Shown piece after piece: positions 8,530 through 18,032 of a stretch of DNA of 64,000 bases. This DNA is from Candidatus Aquiluna sp. XM-24bin5 (GTDB lineage: Bacteria; Actinomycetota; Actinomycetia; Actinomycetales; Microbacteriaceae). The position numbers and the translations under genes were made by a program. The notes beneath the pieces were generated by a model. The model was not told where the DNA came from and did no database searches. It saw nothing but the letters and a program-made list of their open reading frames with translations. The first letter of the stretch is position 1; the number at the start of each line of letters is the position of its first letter. The stretch spans positions 1 to 64,000 of the forward strand of contig QCWE01000001.1 of assembly GCA_003149555.1 (NCBI GenBank), read 5' to 3'.

Positions 8530-8919
8530 ATGGATATTGACTGGTCTGTGCTCACTGACGAGGCGAGAAAGGCAATGGCGAGAGCCTACGCCCCCTACTC
8601 GAATTTTCCCGTTGGAGCTGCAGCGCTAACTACTGACGGGCGGATCATCAGCGGTGCAAACGTTGAGAACGCCTCCTACGGGCTTGGCCTTTGTGCCGAG
8701 TGCTCCCTTGTGAGCGAGCTTTTTAGAACTGGTGGGGGAAAGCTTGTTGCCTTCGCATGCGTAGATGGTCAGGGTGAACCGCTCATGCCTTGCGGCAGGT
8801 GTCGCCAGCTGCTCTTTGAGCACTCCGCTGAGGGGATGCTCCTTCAGACGACAGTGGGAATCAAGACAATACAAGAGGTGCTGCCAGAGGCCTTCGGACC
8901 AGAGGATCTAAATCGATGA
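8530..8919 (+). CDS. cdd: Cytidine deaminase
   Basis: Zinc enzyme converting cytidine/deoxycytidine to uridine/deoxyuridine. 129 residues, the size of the homotetrameric class. The catalytic motif is NVENASYGLGLCAE (zinc Cys and catalytic Glu) with PCGRCRQ supplying the other two zinc cysteines. It begins two bases after the permease stop, and its own stop overlaps the thymidine phosphorylase start. Its product feeds the pyrimidine phosphorylase encoded next. Confidence 0.95.
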   Translation: MDIDWSVLTDEARKAMARAYAPYSNFPVGAAALTTDGRIISGANVENASYGLGLCAECSLVSELFRTGGGKLVAFACVDGQGEPLMPCGRCRQLLFEHSAEGMLLQTTVGIKTIQEVLPEAFGPEDLNR

Positions 8920-10193
8920 GTTTTTCTGCAGTAGAGCTGATTATCAAAAAGCGCGAGCGAGAGGTGCTAAGCACCGAGGAAATCAATTGGCTTGTTGAGT
9001 CTTACACCAGTGGCGTGGTTGCAGACGAGCAAATGTCGGCGATGGCAATGGCGATCCTGCTCAATGGCATGGAGCGCAAGGAAATACTGGACCTGACCAT
9101 GGCAATGATTGCCTCCGGGGAGCGCCTCGATTTCTCGGGCTTAAGTGCGCCAACTGCTGACAAGCACTCGACGGGAGGGGTCGGAGACAAGATAACTCTG
9201 CCATTGGCGCCTTTGGTTGCCTCCTATGGAGTTGCAGTGCCACAACTTAGCGGACGCGGCCTCGGCCACACTGGTGGCACCTTGGACAAGCTCGAGGCCA
9301 TCCAGGGCTGGCAAGCAGGGCTATCCAACACCGAGCTCTACAGTCAGCTCGCTGAGGTCGGTGCAGTGGTTTGTGCTGCTGGCAGCGGTCTAGCTCCTGC
9401 TGACAAGAAGCTGTATGCCCTTCGCGACGTCACCGGAACCGTAGAAGCAATACCGCTTATTGCATCGTCGATTATGAGTAAGAAAATTGCCGAGGGTACC
9501 TCGTCTCTCGTTCTAGATGTCAAGGTTGGCTCCGGCGCTTTCATGAAAACCCTCGATCGCGCGGGCGAGCTTGCCAAGACTCTGGTTCAGATTGGTCAGG
9601 ATGCCGGCGTTCGGACCTCAGCGCTGCTCACAGACATGTCGACGCCTCTAGGCCTGAAAATTGGAAATGCGCTAGAGGTAGAGGAGTCGATTGAGGTTCT
9701 AACAGGTGGCGGCCCATCTGATGTGATTGAGATAACAGTCGAGTTGGCAAAGGAAATGCTTTCGCTGAGCGGTATCGAAGACGTAGACCCCACGGAGAAT
9801 CTTCAAAATGGCAAGGCAATGGATGTCTTCCGTAAGATGATCGCGGCCCAGGGTGGAGATCTCGATGCCGAGCTCCCGAAGGCAAAAGAGTTCCACACCA
9901 TCCGGGCTACAAGCTCCGGGTTTATTTCTCGTATGGATGCGCTGGCGGTGGGCGTCGCATCCTGGCGCCTCGGAGCGGGTAGAGAACGCAAGGAAGATGA
10001 CGTGCAGTTTGGAGCTGGGGTTGAGCTGCATGCCCAGCTGGGCGACTCTATCTCTGAGGGTGATGCCCTGATGACGCTCTACACTGACACCCCAGAGAAG
10101 TTCGAGAGAGCGATTGAGCTTGCTCAGAGCGCAGTTGAGTTCTCCGATCAGGCCCCGCCAAAGCGCGAGATGATTCTCGGGCGAGTCAGTTAG
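8916..10193 (+). CDS. deoA: Thymidine (pyrimidine-nucleoside) phosphorylase
   Basis: Phosphorolysis of thymidine, deoxyuridine or uridine to free base and (deoxy)ribose-1-phosphate. 425 residues with the three family domains. Seen: phosphate-binding KHSTGGVGDK (about residues 84-93), signature SGRGLGHTGGTLDKLE, and KKIAEGTSSLVLDVKVGSGAFMK in shorter pieces. It cannot be separated from Pdp-type enzymes by eye. Four-base overlap with cdd, and the adenosine deaminase gene follows after eight bases. Confidence 0.93.
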   Translation: MSFSAVELIIKKREREVLSTEEINWLVESYTSGVVADEQMSAMAMAILLNGMERKEILDLTMAMIASGERLDFSGLSAPTADKHSTGGVGDKITLPLAPLVASYGVAVPQLSGRGLGHTGGTLDKLEAIQGWQAGLSNTELYSQLAEVGAVVCAAGSGLAPADKKLYALRDVTGTVEAIPLIASSIMSKKIAEGTSSLVLDVKVGSGAFMKTLDRAGELAKTLVQIGQDAGVRTSALLTDMSTPLGLKIGNALEVEESIEVLTGGGPSDVIEITVELAKEMLSLSGIEDVDPTENLQNGKAMDVFRKMIAAQGGDLDAELPKAKEFHTIRATSSGFISRMDALAVGVASWRLGAGRERKEDDVQFGAGVELHAQLGDSISEGDALMTLYTDTPEKFERAIELAQSAVEFSDQAPPKREMILGRVS

Positions 10194-10201
10194 GAACCCA
10201 C

Positions 10202-11281
10202 TTGGACATTCAGTCGCTCCCAAAGATTTCTTTGCATGATCACCTCGATGGCGGCCTGAGGCCGCAGACCATTGTTGAGTTGGCCGATGCTGTCGGCCAC
10301 AAGCTGCCGGCAGACTCTGCTGTTGACCTCGCAAACTGGTTCTCCGAGGTTTGCAATTCCGGTTCCCTGGTCAAATATCTAGAGGCTTTTGATCACACGG
10401 TTGCCGTCATGCAAACCCGAGAGGGACTGGAGAGAGTCGCCTATGAATCCGTTATGGATTTGGCCGAAGATGGCGTTATCTATGGCGAGCTGCGCTGGGC
10501 ACCCGAGCAACACCTTGCCGGAGGTCTGTCTTTGGACGAGACCGTCGAAGCCGTCCAAGATGGCCTCGAGCGGGCCATGGAGGAGGTTAGCGACAGGGGC
10601 GGATTCATTCGAACCGGCCAGCTAGTCACCGCCATGAGACATGCAGACCGTGGTTTAGAAATTGCCGAGCTCGCCGTTCGCCATCGCAACAACGGAGTAG
10701 TTGGTTTTGACATCGCTGGCGCCGAACAGGGCTTCTTGCCATCCAGACACAAGGTGGCATTCGACTATCTAGCCTCAGAACTGTTCCCCGTGACCGTTCA
10801 TGCTGGCGAAGCAGACGGAATAGAGTCGATAAAGGACGCCATCATTACCGGCCGGGCGCTGCGCCTAGGGCACGGAGTTCGACTCATCGAGGACATCATG
10901 TTCTCTAGGACCGAGGGAGACACCGATCTGGTCGTGCTGGGCCCAGTCGCACAGTGGGTCCACGACCGGGAGATCACGCTAGAGGTTTCTCCATCATCAA
11001 ACCTTCAAACCGGGGCGTTTGCCATGATGGGCGACACCATGGGAGATCACCCGTTTGATGTCCTGTATGACCTCGGATTCAAGGTGACTGTAAACACCGA
11101 CAACCGACTTATGAGCGGCACGAGCCTCACAAAGGAACTCGAGATTCTGGTCGACACCTTCGGCTATACGATCGCAGACCTTGAGCAGTTCCAGCTGAAT
11201 GCCGCTCAGGCTGCCTTCCAGGGCCTCCCAGAGCGAGAAGAGCTCATGGACATGATCGAACTTGGTTTTGCGCGCGCATAA
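10202..11281 (+). CDS. add: Adenosine deaminase
   Basis: Hydrolytic deamination of adenosine/deoxyadenosine to inosine/deoxyinosine, whose products suit the purine nucleoside phosphorylase at 13898-14728. 359 residues. Zinc and catalytic motifs: LHDHLDGG near the N-terminus, VHAGEADG, GHGVRL, SPSSNLQTGA, and NTDNRLMSG in place of the commoner NTDDP. TTG start at 10202, with TAGGAA nine bases upstream. It closes the plus-strand salvage operon. Confidence 0.93.
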   Translation: MDIQSLPKISLHDHLDGGLRPQTIVELADAVGHKLPADSAVDLANWFSEVCNSGSLVKYLEAFDHTVAVMQTREGLERVAYESVMDLAEDGVIYGELRWAPEQHLAGGLSLDETVEAVQDGLERAMEEVSDRGGFIRTGQLVTAMRHADRGLEIAELAVRHRNNGVVGFDIAGAEQGFLPSRHKVAFDYLASELFPVTVHAGEADGIESIKDAIITGRALRLGHGVRLIEDIMFSRTEGDTDLVVLGPVAQWVHDREITLEVSPSSNLQTGAFAMMGDTMGDHPFDVLYDLGFKVTVNTDNRLMSGTSLTKELEILVDTFGYTIADLEQFQLNAAQAAFQGLPEREELMDMIELGFARA

Positions 11282-11338
11282 CAACTAAGTAAACTCTGCG
11301 TTTATTCTTTGCCGCTCGGGCATAAAAACGACTCCCGA

Positions 11339-11626
11339 GTGCTTGTATTAGATGTGCTTATTTATACGGTGTGTGGCGCGGGGATTGGTACGTCTGTTCT
11401 CTTGAAGGCCAACGTTGACAAGGTTCTCAGCCGACTAGATGTTGAGGCCGAGGTTCGCGCTGTCACGGTTGAGAGTGTCACATCCGGCACCGTCGAGGCC
11501 CAAGTTGTCATTGCCACAGAGGAAGTTGCCAGTCTTCTCTCTGGCATCTCCAGCGAGGTGGTAGCGGTCAATAACATCTTTGATCTTGCAGAACTAGAGG
11601 AAAAACTCTTCGTATCTGTCGGATAG
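11339..11626 (+). CDS. Orphan PTS EIIB-like phosphocarrier (ascorbate/galactitol type)
   Basis: A protein of about 95 residues beginning with strand LIYTV, then CGAGIGTSVLLK. That is the P-loop with the phosphorylatable Cys of lactose/ascorbate-type EIIB domains (PF02302). Two further beta-alpha units follow (VEAEVRAV, AQVVIAT, SEVVAVNNI). No EIIA or EIIC gene is next to it, so sugar phosphorylation is not implied by the neighbourhood. The start is uncertain: GTG 11339 is used here, while GTG 11354 gives the canonical length and TTG 11309 is also open. No clear Shine-Dalgarno precedes any of them. Confidence 0.7.
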   Translation: MLVLDVLIYTVCGAGIGTSVLLKANVDKVLSRLDVEAEVRAVTVESVTSGTVEAQVVIATEEVASLLSGISSEVVAVNNIFDLAELEEKLFVSVG

Positions 11627-11635
11627 CATCTTGGG

Positions 11636-12322
11636 ATGAGCGATCCCGGACTCTCAAGTCGAACCAAACTCAACAGGCTTTCCTATAAGGCATCGAGCAG
11701 GCTATCGGATCTTCACTCAATCATCGATGAGAACCTAGTCGCTCATGTTGGACTGGTGGAAAACGGCCAGCCGCTTGTAATTCCAATGACATACGGCCGC
11801 GACGGAAACGTCCTGTTTCTGCATGGCTCATCGGGTTCAAGACTTATGCGGCTCCTTGCGGAGAACACAAGTGTTTGCGTCAGCATTACCGAATTGAACG
11901 CCTTGAAGGTGGCCAGGAGTAACTTCAACTCCGGCATGCATTACCGCTCAGTTGTGATCTTCGGAACGGCCCGGCTGCTCAGAGATGAGGAGAAAATACG
12001 GGCACTCGATTTGATAAGCGATGCACTCATACCCGGACGTGTTGCTGAGGCGCGCCCAATGACCAAGAAGGAGGCTGCGGCCACAATCATCGTTGCCGTT
12101 GAGCTGGATGAGGCCTCTGTAAAGATTTCGGTCAACGAGGTAGATGATCCTGAGGAAGACCTAGGCCACGGCTACTGGGCGGGAATCATCCCACTCACAC
12201 GAGGAGTTGGTCAGGTGCAGCCAGCTGATAGTGAGTCGATGCAGCTTCCGGTTCCTGAGAGTGTTAAGCGTTTTGTTGAGCGGCATCAATCAGCCCAGTC
12301 GCGAATTCACGGAGGCGACTAA
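11636..12322 (+). CDS. Pyridoxamine 5'-phosphate oxidase-like FMN-binding protein
   Basis: 228 residues with a split-barrel flavin-binding fold of the Pyridox_ox_2 group: LVAHVGLVENGQPLVIPMTY, then LFLHGSSGSRLMRLL, then YRSVVIFGTARLL. Members bind FMN and are mostly uncharacterised reductases; substrate unknown. Start ATG at 11636, nine bases after the EIIB-like gene. The last 59 bases are also the 3' end of the convergent phosphohexomutase gene, so the C-terminal tail (SVKRFVERHQSAQ onwards) may be a late extension. Confidence 0.8.
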   Translation: MSDPGLSSRTKLNRLSYKASSRLSDLHSIIDENLVAHVGLVENGQPLVIPMTYGRDGNVLFLHGSSGSRLMRLLAENTSVCVSITELNALKVARSNFNSGMHYRSVVIFGTARLLRDEEKIRALDLISDALIPGRVAEARPMTKKEAAATIIVAVELDEASVKISVNEVDDPEEDLGHGYWAGIIPLTRGVGQVQPADSESMQLPVPESVKRFVERHQSAQSRIHGGD

Positions 12323-13898
12323 TTCCCGCCGCGGCCAAGTCGGAGTTCTCGGCGCTGAACTGCACGTAGCACTTGAGCTTCGGTTCTGTACCGCTGGGAC
12401 GAAAGATGAGCTTTACCCCATCGCCGGAAACAACCAATGCATCTGCTGGGTTATCTGAGTGCAATAGGTCGTTTGTAAGAAGCTCTCGGTCTTCAAAGGC
12501 TGCGGGGGGATTCTCGCGAAGAGATTCCATCGTTTTTGCGATTATCGAAAGATCTGTAACCCGTATCGAAACCTGAGAGGTTGCGAGATGTCCATATTTA
12601 TTTTGGAGGCTCACTAGATACTCCAAAAGGTTTGAGCCCTCGGACTTGAGTTCAGCAGCGAGCTGGGCTATCAGCAAAGCGGCGGTTATGCCATCTTTGT
12701 CAGGTGTGAACTCCGGGTCCACGCAGTAGCCCAGCGCCTCTTCGTAGCCGTATACAAGTTTGGGCACCTTTGAGATCCACTTGAATCCGGTGAGCGTCTG
12801 CTCGTATCCGAGGTTGTGTGCGGCCGCGAGCCGAGAGATGTCTGCCGACACAATCGAATTGGCTAGATTTCCTGCACGGGCTTTGCTCGCGGTAACCTCC
12901 GCAAGTATTAGCCCCACTTGGTCTCCAGTCAGCATTTGCCAGCCCGTCTCGGTTGGCACAGCAACCGCGAGCCTGTCTGCATCGGGGTCGTTGGCAAGAA
13001 TCAAGTCGCTGGAATACTCACGCGCGTGCGCAAACGCGAGATCCATTGCCCCTGCCTCCTCAGGGTTGGGAAAGCTCACGGTTGGAAATGCTGGGTCAGG
13101 TTCTCGCTGCTGTTCAACGGGCGCGAGGTTGAAGCCAAGTTCTTCAAAGAGCTCGCTAATTACGCTCCAGCCAACGCCGTGAAGAGCGGTGTGGGTGATT
13201 CTTAGGTCTGCTCTGCGGCTGTCTGTGAGCTCGACCAAACCTTTTGCCCGTTGGACATACCTACTTACTTCCGGTGCCCCTGCCATCTCATAGTTTCCAA
13301 ACTGAGGAATCTGCTCAAATGTGAACTCGCCGGAGACCTGCTGTATCTGCTCGGCAATCTCTGAATCTTGAGGGGGAACCAGCTGCGAGGAGCCATTTGG
13401 ACCTCCCAGGTAGACCTTGTAGCCGTTATCTCGAGGAGGGTTGTGGCTCGCAGTCACCATGATGGTCGCACTCGCCTCGAGGCTCTTTCCCGTGAAGGCG
13501 GCGACAGGCGTTGGGACCATTGATTCGAAAAGCTTCACACGGATGCCTTGGGCTGAGATTATGCCTGCACTATCTTTGGCAAACACTTCGGAGTTCTCTC
13601 TGCCGTCGAAGCCGATGACAACTAGGAGCTCTGAGTTTGGAGTTTGATAAGTGTCGCGGTTGAACTTGAGAAACCTGGCAATTGCGAGGGCCGCCCTCGC
13701 TACGACAATCCTGTTCATTCGGTTAGGCCCTGCACCAAGCTCACCGCGTAAACCTGCGGTTCCAAACTGCAAGGTAGCTTCAAACCGGCTCTTTAGCTCG
13801 GACAAATTGCCCTCAGCTAGGAGCTCTTCAAGCTCAGCCCTGGTCTTGGGATCTGGATCCTGATCAAGCCAAGCCTTTGCCTCTGAAATGAAGGACAT
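12264..13898 (-). CDS. pmmB: Phosphomannomutase/phosphoglucomutase family protein (phosphopentomutase-like role possible)
   Basis: 544-residue alpha-D-phosphohexomutase. Catalytic serine loop TASHNPPRDNGYKVY (about residues 140-154), metal loop DPDADRLAV, sugar loop GYEEALGY, phosphate loop RPSGTEPKLK. The length and N-terminus (WLDQDPDPKTR) match the long PGM2-like group that includes phosphopentomutases. Given the flanking nucleoside phosphorylases, isomerising (deoxy)ribose-1-phosphate to the 5-phosphate is plausible but inferred. Its start overlaps the stop of punA (TAATG). Confidence 0.88.
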   Translation of the reverse strand: MSFISEAKAWLDQDPDPKTRAELEELLAEGNLSELKSRFEATLQFGTAGLRGELGAGPNRMNRIVVARAALAIARFLKFNRDTYQTPNSELLVVIGFDGRENSEVFAKDSAGIISAQGIRVKLFESMVPTPVAAFTGKSLEASATIMVTASHNPPRDNGYKVYLGGPNGSSQLVPPQDSEIAEQIQQVSGEFTFEQIPQFGNYEMAGAPEVSRYVQRAKGLVELTDSRRADLRITHTALHGVGWSVISELFEELGFNLAPVEQQREPDPAFPTVSFPNPEEAGAMDLAFAHAREYSSDLILANDPDADRLAVAVPTETGWQMLTGDQVGLILAEVTASKARAGNLANSIVSADISRLAAAHNLGYEQTLTGFKWISKVPKLVYGYEEALGYCVDPEFTPDKDGITAALLIAQLAAELKSEGSNLLEYLVSLQNKYGHLATSQVSIRVTDLSIIAKTMESLRENPPAAFEDRELLTNDLLHSDNPADALVVSGDGVKLIFRPSGTEPKLKCYVQFSAENSDLAAAGISRLREFATGLIDAAQQNA

Positions 13899-14728
13899 TA
13901 GAACTTAGCGACTATCTCGGCCAGAAGCTTTGAAATCTTGGCCTCCGCAGCCTTGCCGGCTGCAATTACCTCTTCGTGGCTCAATGGCGTCTTCTGGACT
14001 CCGGCTGCGAGGTTTGTAATAAGCGACATTCCAAGAACCTCCATGCCAGATTCCCTAGCCGCTATTGCCTCCAGAGCGGTGGACATCCCAACTATGTCTC
14101 CACCCATTTTTTTGGCCATTTGGACTTCCGCCGGTGTCTCATAGTGCGGACCACGGAACTGGACGTAGACGCCCTCGTCAAGAGAGGGGTCCACCTCTTT
14201 GGCAAGCCCTCTAAGCCTCGAGGAGTAAAGGTCGGTGAGGTCCACAAAATTTGCACCTTCCAGCGGACTGGAGGCAGTGAGGTTGATGTGATCTGAGATC
14301 AGCACGGCCGCACCTCCATCCCACTCGGGTCGGATGCCTCCCGCACCGTTTGTGAGAACCATGACCTTGGCACCGGTTTTTGCCGCCGTCCTAACCGAGT
14401 GAACCACAGCTCTCACCCCGTGATTCTCATAGAAGTGGGTGCGGGCTCCAATGACAAGCGCATGCTTACCGCTGGGCAGTCTGATCGAGCGGATGGTGCC
14501 AACGTGACCTGCAACGGCAGGCTTATGGAATCCGGCAATGTCGTTTGCTGGAATCTCTGCGACCGTTTCGCCAATTAGATCGGCGGCTTTGGACCAGCCG
14601 GAACCCAGGGTCAGCGCAATATCGTGGCTTTCGACACCGGTGCTTTCTGCAATTTGTTTTGCTGCCTTTTCGGCAAATTCAAAGGGGTCTACGCCCTCGA
14701 CATTGAGTGGATGAACCATAAATTTCAA
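13898..14728 (-). CDS. punA: Purine-nucleoside phosphorylase (trimeric type)
   Basis: Phosphorolysis of inosine and guanosine to base plus ribose-1-phosphate. 276 residues, the length of trimeric PNPs. Seen: LGSGWSKAAD (phosphate loop), VLTNGAGGIRPEW, YVQFRGPHYETPAEV, and GMSTALEAIAARESGMEV, which includes the purine-site region. It overlaps the mutase start and is first in a two-gene minus-strand operon opposite the deaminase and phosphorylase genes. Confidence 0.93.
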   Translation of the reverse strand: MKFMVHPLNVEGVDPFEFAEKAAKQIAESTGVESHDIALTLGSGWSKAADLIGETVAEIPANDIAGFHKPAVAGHVGTIRSIRLPSGKHALVIGARTHFYENHGVRAVVHSVRTAAKTGAKVMVLTNGAGGIRPEWDGGAAVLISDHINLTASSPLEGANFVDLTDLYSSRLRGLAKEVDPSLDEGVYVQFRGPHYETPAEVQMAKKMGGDIVGMSTALEAIAARESGMEVLGMSLITNLAAGVQKTPLSHEEVIAAGKAAEAKISKLLAEIVAKF

Positions 14729-14773
14729 GTCTAGTTGTCCAGGCGGCTGCCAGATTTGCGGGACAATGTACCG

Positions 14774-16195
14774 GTGTTAACCAAACTTGGCTCAAAGCAT
14801 CGCGTTGTAATCATTGGCGGAGGCCCAGGTGGGCACGAGGCGGCTAGGACTGCCGCTCAGCTTGACGCAGAGGTGATTCTCATTGAGGAGCGAGGCATTG
14901 GCGGTAATGCGGTCCTGACGGACGTGGTCCCCTCCAAAACCCTGATCGCGACAGCTGAGGCAGCACAGCGAGTAGCCGTTGCCCAAAACCTTGGAATCGA
15001 GTTTTCGGTGGACGGTACGCGGGTGAGTCCCCACGTCGAAGTTGACCTCAAGACTTTGAACCGCCGCCTACTTGAACTTGCCAAGGATCAAAGCCAGGAC
15101 ATGCGACAGGCATTGTTGGATGACGGCGTGAGAATCATTGATGGTCGTGGCTACCTTGATGGCAACCATCACGTGATAGTCGAGCCAAGCTCGGGTGGGG
15201 CAAGTGAGCGTATTGAGGCGAAAACCATAATCGTTGCAGTTGGCGCTTCTCCCAGGGAGCTGCCGGAGGCCAAAACCGATGGCGAGCGAATTCTCAACTG
15301 GAAGCAGCTCTACAACCTAGACGAACTCCCAGAGCACATGATTGTCGTCGGTTCTGGCGTCACGGGAGCTGAATTTGCCTCCGCATATCTGCAGCTTGGG
15401 TCAAGGGTCACGCTGGTCTCGTCAAGAGAAAAGGTGCTACCGGGTAATGACCAGGATGCGGCTGAGCTAATCGAGAAAGTCTTCACCGATGGCGGCATGC
15501 AGCTGTTGCGCAACGCAAGAGCGAAGCGGGTAACCAACACTGGCAACGCGGTAGAAGTCGAGCTTTCCGATGGGACAGTCCTGACAGGATCTCACTGTCT
15601 TATGGCGGTTGGTGCCACGCCAAACACAAGGGGTTTGAATTTAGAAGAGGCTGGCATCGTCCTAAACGAGTCAGGGCATGTTGTCGTGAACAAGGTTGCG
15701 AGGACCTCGAGGGCCAATGTCTATGCCATTGGAGACTGCTCTACTTCACTTCCTCTGGCCTCAGTGTCGGCCATGATGGGGCGAACAGCCATCTATCACA
15801 CCCTCGGCGACGTGGCTTCTCCAACAAGATTGCGCAATGTGGCATCCAACGTTTTCACCTCTCCTGAGATTGCTCAGGTTGGTTGGTCGCAGAGCGAGAT
15901 AGAGGAGGGGCTGGTACGTGGTGAGATTGCAACTATCGAACTCGACACAAATCCACGATCCAAAATGCAAGGGCTAACAGAAGGCTTTATCAAACTGTTT
16001 GCATCGGTAGGAAGTGGAACGGTGATCGGCGGAGTCGTTGTCGCCCCTAGAGCCTCAGATCTGATTTACCCAATTGCCGTTGCCATCGAGAACAGGCTTA
16101 CGGTGGACCAGCTCGCGCAAACCTACACGGTTTATCCATCGCTGTCGGGGTCTATTGCCGAGGCAGCAAGTGAGCTACACCCAGCTATTGACTAG
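14774..16195 (+). CDS. lpdA: NAD(P)H-quinone dehydrogenase-like flavoprotein (LpdA type, no redox disulfide)
   Basis: Two-domain FAD/NAD pyridine nucleotide-disulfide oxidoreductase fold: FAD motif [19 protein letters not shown] motif [15 protein letters not shown], second FAD motif [10 protein letters not shown], and a dimerisation domain. Where dihydrolipoamide dehydrogenases have the CxxxxC pair, this protein reads [15 protein letters not shown]. The disulfide is missing, as in the mycobacterial LpdA quinone reductase (Rv3303c). Start GTG 14774 puts the FAD motif near the N-terminus; TTG 14735 would add 13 residues. Divergent from punA; stop shares CTAG with the convergent carboxylase gene. 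Confidence 0.85.
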   Translation: MLTKLGSKHRVVIIGGGPGGHEAARTAAQLDAEVILIEERGIGGNAVLTDVVPSKTLIATAEAAQRVAVAQNLGIEFSVDGTRVSPHVEVDLKTLNRRLLELAKDQSQDMRQALLDDGVRIIDGRGYLDGNHHVIVEPSSGGASERIEAKTIIVAVGASPRELPEAKTDGERILNWKQLYNLDELPEHMIVVGSGVTGAEFASAYLQLGSRVTLVSSREKVLPGNDQDAAELIEKVFTDGGMQLLRNARAKRVTNTGNAVEVELSDGTVLTGSHCLMAVGATPNTRGLNLEEAGIVLNESGHVVVNKVARTSRANVYAIGDCSTSLPLASVSAMMGRTAIYHTLGDVASPTRLRNVASNVFTSPEIAQVGWSQSEIEEGLVRGEIATIELDTNPRSKMQGLTEGFIKLFASVGSGTVIGGVVVAPRASDLIYPIAVAIENRLTVDQLAQTYTVYPSLSGSIAEAASELHPAID

Positions 16196-17958
16196 AGAAT
16201 GTCGAGGATGCGGGTTCCGGCTGAAATTGTTGCTCCTGCCGCGACTCCAATATTGCTAATAGTTCCGGACTTATGAGCTACAAGAGGCTGCTCCATCTTC
16301 ATAGCCTCCAGAACTACGACAAGATCTCCCTGCTCCACACTCTGGCCCTCCTCAGCGGCTAGCTTCACAACGGTCGCCTGCATTGGGGCGACCAATGAGT
16401 CACCCTTGGCACCGGTCCTCGAGGCAGTTTCCGTTCCTTTTTTGCGCTTGGGCGCGTGCCCAGCGGGTGAGCCAATCTCGCCCACGAGAAGGCGCTTTGG
16501 AACACTAACCTCGAGGCGCTTGCCAGAAACTTCGACGACTATTTCGCGCCTGGGCTCGGAGGCCAGCTCAGGCTCTGCCTGTCCTGACCATGGTTCGATT
16601 GGGTTCTCCCACTCGGTTTCGATCCACCTTGTGAAGACCTTGAAGCCATCTTCTGCGGTGAAGGCAGGGTGATCAACCATGAGCCTGTGGAAAGGCAACA
16701 CGGTTGGAAGTCCGTTGACATGCATCTCTGCAAGTGCTCGGCGCGATCGCTCCAGCGCTTCCTCCCGAGAGCTGCCCGTGACTATGAGCTTTGCCATCAT
16801 TGAGTCAAAGTTTCCCGAGACCCTGTCGCCCGATACCACTCCCGAGTCAACGCGAACTCCTGGACCTGAGGGAGCAATGAATTGATGCACCGGTCCCGGC
16901 GATGGGAGGAAATTCTTGCCAGGATCTTCTCCATTGATTCTGAACTCAAAGGAGTGGCCTCGAATCTCAGGATCTTCGAAGCCGAGCTTCTCACCCTGGG
17001 CAATTCGAAATTGCTGGCGCACAAGATCAATTCCCGTGACCTCCTCAGAAACAGGGTGCTCCACCTGAAGCCTCGTGTTAACCTCGAGGAAAGAGATTGT
17101 GCCGTCTCCTGAAATCAGAAACTCGCAGGTTCCCGCGCCCACGTAGCCAACCTCCTTGAGGATTGCCTTTGAAGACTCATAGAGCTGGACCTCTTGCTCC
17201 TTGGTGAGAAATGGCGCCGGCGCTTCTTCGATGAGCTTTTGGTGACGGCGCTGCAGTGAGCAGTCCCTGGTCGAGACCACAACGACATTTCCATGGGCAT
17301 CGGCAAGGCACTGGGTCTCAACGTGACGAGGCTTATCGAGGTATTTCTCGATAAAGCATTCCCCGCGTCCAAAGGCGGCCACAGCTTCACGAGTAGCGGA
17401 TTCAAATGCCTCCACAATTTCGCCCTGTTCCCTAACAATCTTGATGCCGCGTCCACCGCCACCGTAGGCCGCCTTGATGGCAACTGGGAGTCCAAACTCT
17501 TTGACAAAGGACTCAACTTCAGAGACATCCGACACAGGATTGATAGTTCCGGGAGCCAAGGGCGCCCCCACCTTCTGCGCTACCTTGCGCGCCGAGACCT
17601 TGTCTCCGAGCTGCTCAATTGCCTCGGGGCTGGGCCCGATCCAAATCAAACCCGCTGCCGTTACCGCCCTTGCAAATTCTGCGTTCTCGGAGAGAAACCC
17701 GTAGCCCGGGTGCACCGCATCGGCCCCGGATCGGCTCGCAACATTCAGAAGCTTTTCAATAACGAGGTAGGTCTCGGCTGCGGTCTCTCCAGAGAGCGCG
17801 TAAGCTTCGTCGGCAAGTTTGGCGTGTTGGCTATCTCTGTCTGAGTCGGCATAGACCGCGACGGTCCGAATTCCACTGTCCTTGGCCGCTCTGATAACCC
17901 TTACTGCGATTTCGCCGCGGTTAGCGATGAGTACTTTGGTTATCTGCTTTTTGGCCAT
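16192..17958 (-). CDS. accA: Acyl-CoA carboxylase alpha chain (biotin carboxylase plus biotin carrier)
   Basis: Carboxylates its own biotin with ATP and bicarbonate, then hands it to the AccD subunit (22985-24571) to make malonyl- or methylmalonyl-CoA. About 589 residues. Biotin carboxylase domain: [64 protein letters not shown]. The C-terminal biotinyl domain contains [11 protein letters not shown] with the biotinylated Lys. Start ATG 17958 is chosen; minus-strand TAAGCT before it suggests leaderless transcription. An in-frame GTG at 17979 is the alternative. Confidence 0.93.
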   Translation of the reverse strand: MAKKQITKVLIANRGEIAVRVIRAAKDSGIRTVAVYADSDRDSQHAKLADEAYALSGETAAETYLVIEKLLNVASRSGADAVHPGYGFLSENAEFARAVTAAGLIWIGPSPEAIEQLGDKVSARKVAQKVGAPLAPGTINPVSDVSEVESFVKEFGLPVAIKAAYGGGGRGIKIVREQGEIVEAFESATREAVAAFGRGECFIEKYLDKPRHVETQCLADAHGNVVVVSTRDCSLQRRHQKLIEEAPAPFLTKEQEVQLYESSKAILKEVGYVGAGTCEFLISGDGTISFLEVNTRLQVEHPVSEEVTGIDLVRQQFRIAQGEKLGFEDPEIRGHSFEFRINGEDPGKNFLPSPGPVHQFIAPSGPGVRVDSGVVSGDRVSGNFDSMMAKLIVTGSSREEALERSRRALAEMHVNGLPTVLPFHRLMVDHPAFTAEDGFKVFTRWIETEWENPIEPWSGQAEPELASEPRREIVVEVSGKRLEVSVPKRLLVGEIGSPAGHAPKRKKGTETASRTGAKGDSLVAPMQATVVKLAAEEGQSVEQGDLVVVLEAMKMEQPLVAHKSGTISNIGVAAGATISAGTRILDIL

Positions 17959-18032
17959 AATCGGATAGCTTATTGCCACTTTTCACAAGGGTTTTATGCC
18001 TAAAGCACAAAAAAATCTCGATTTTGTTGCGT

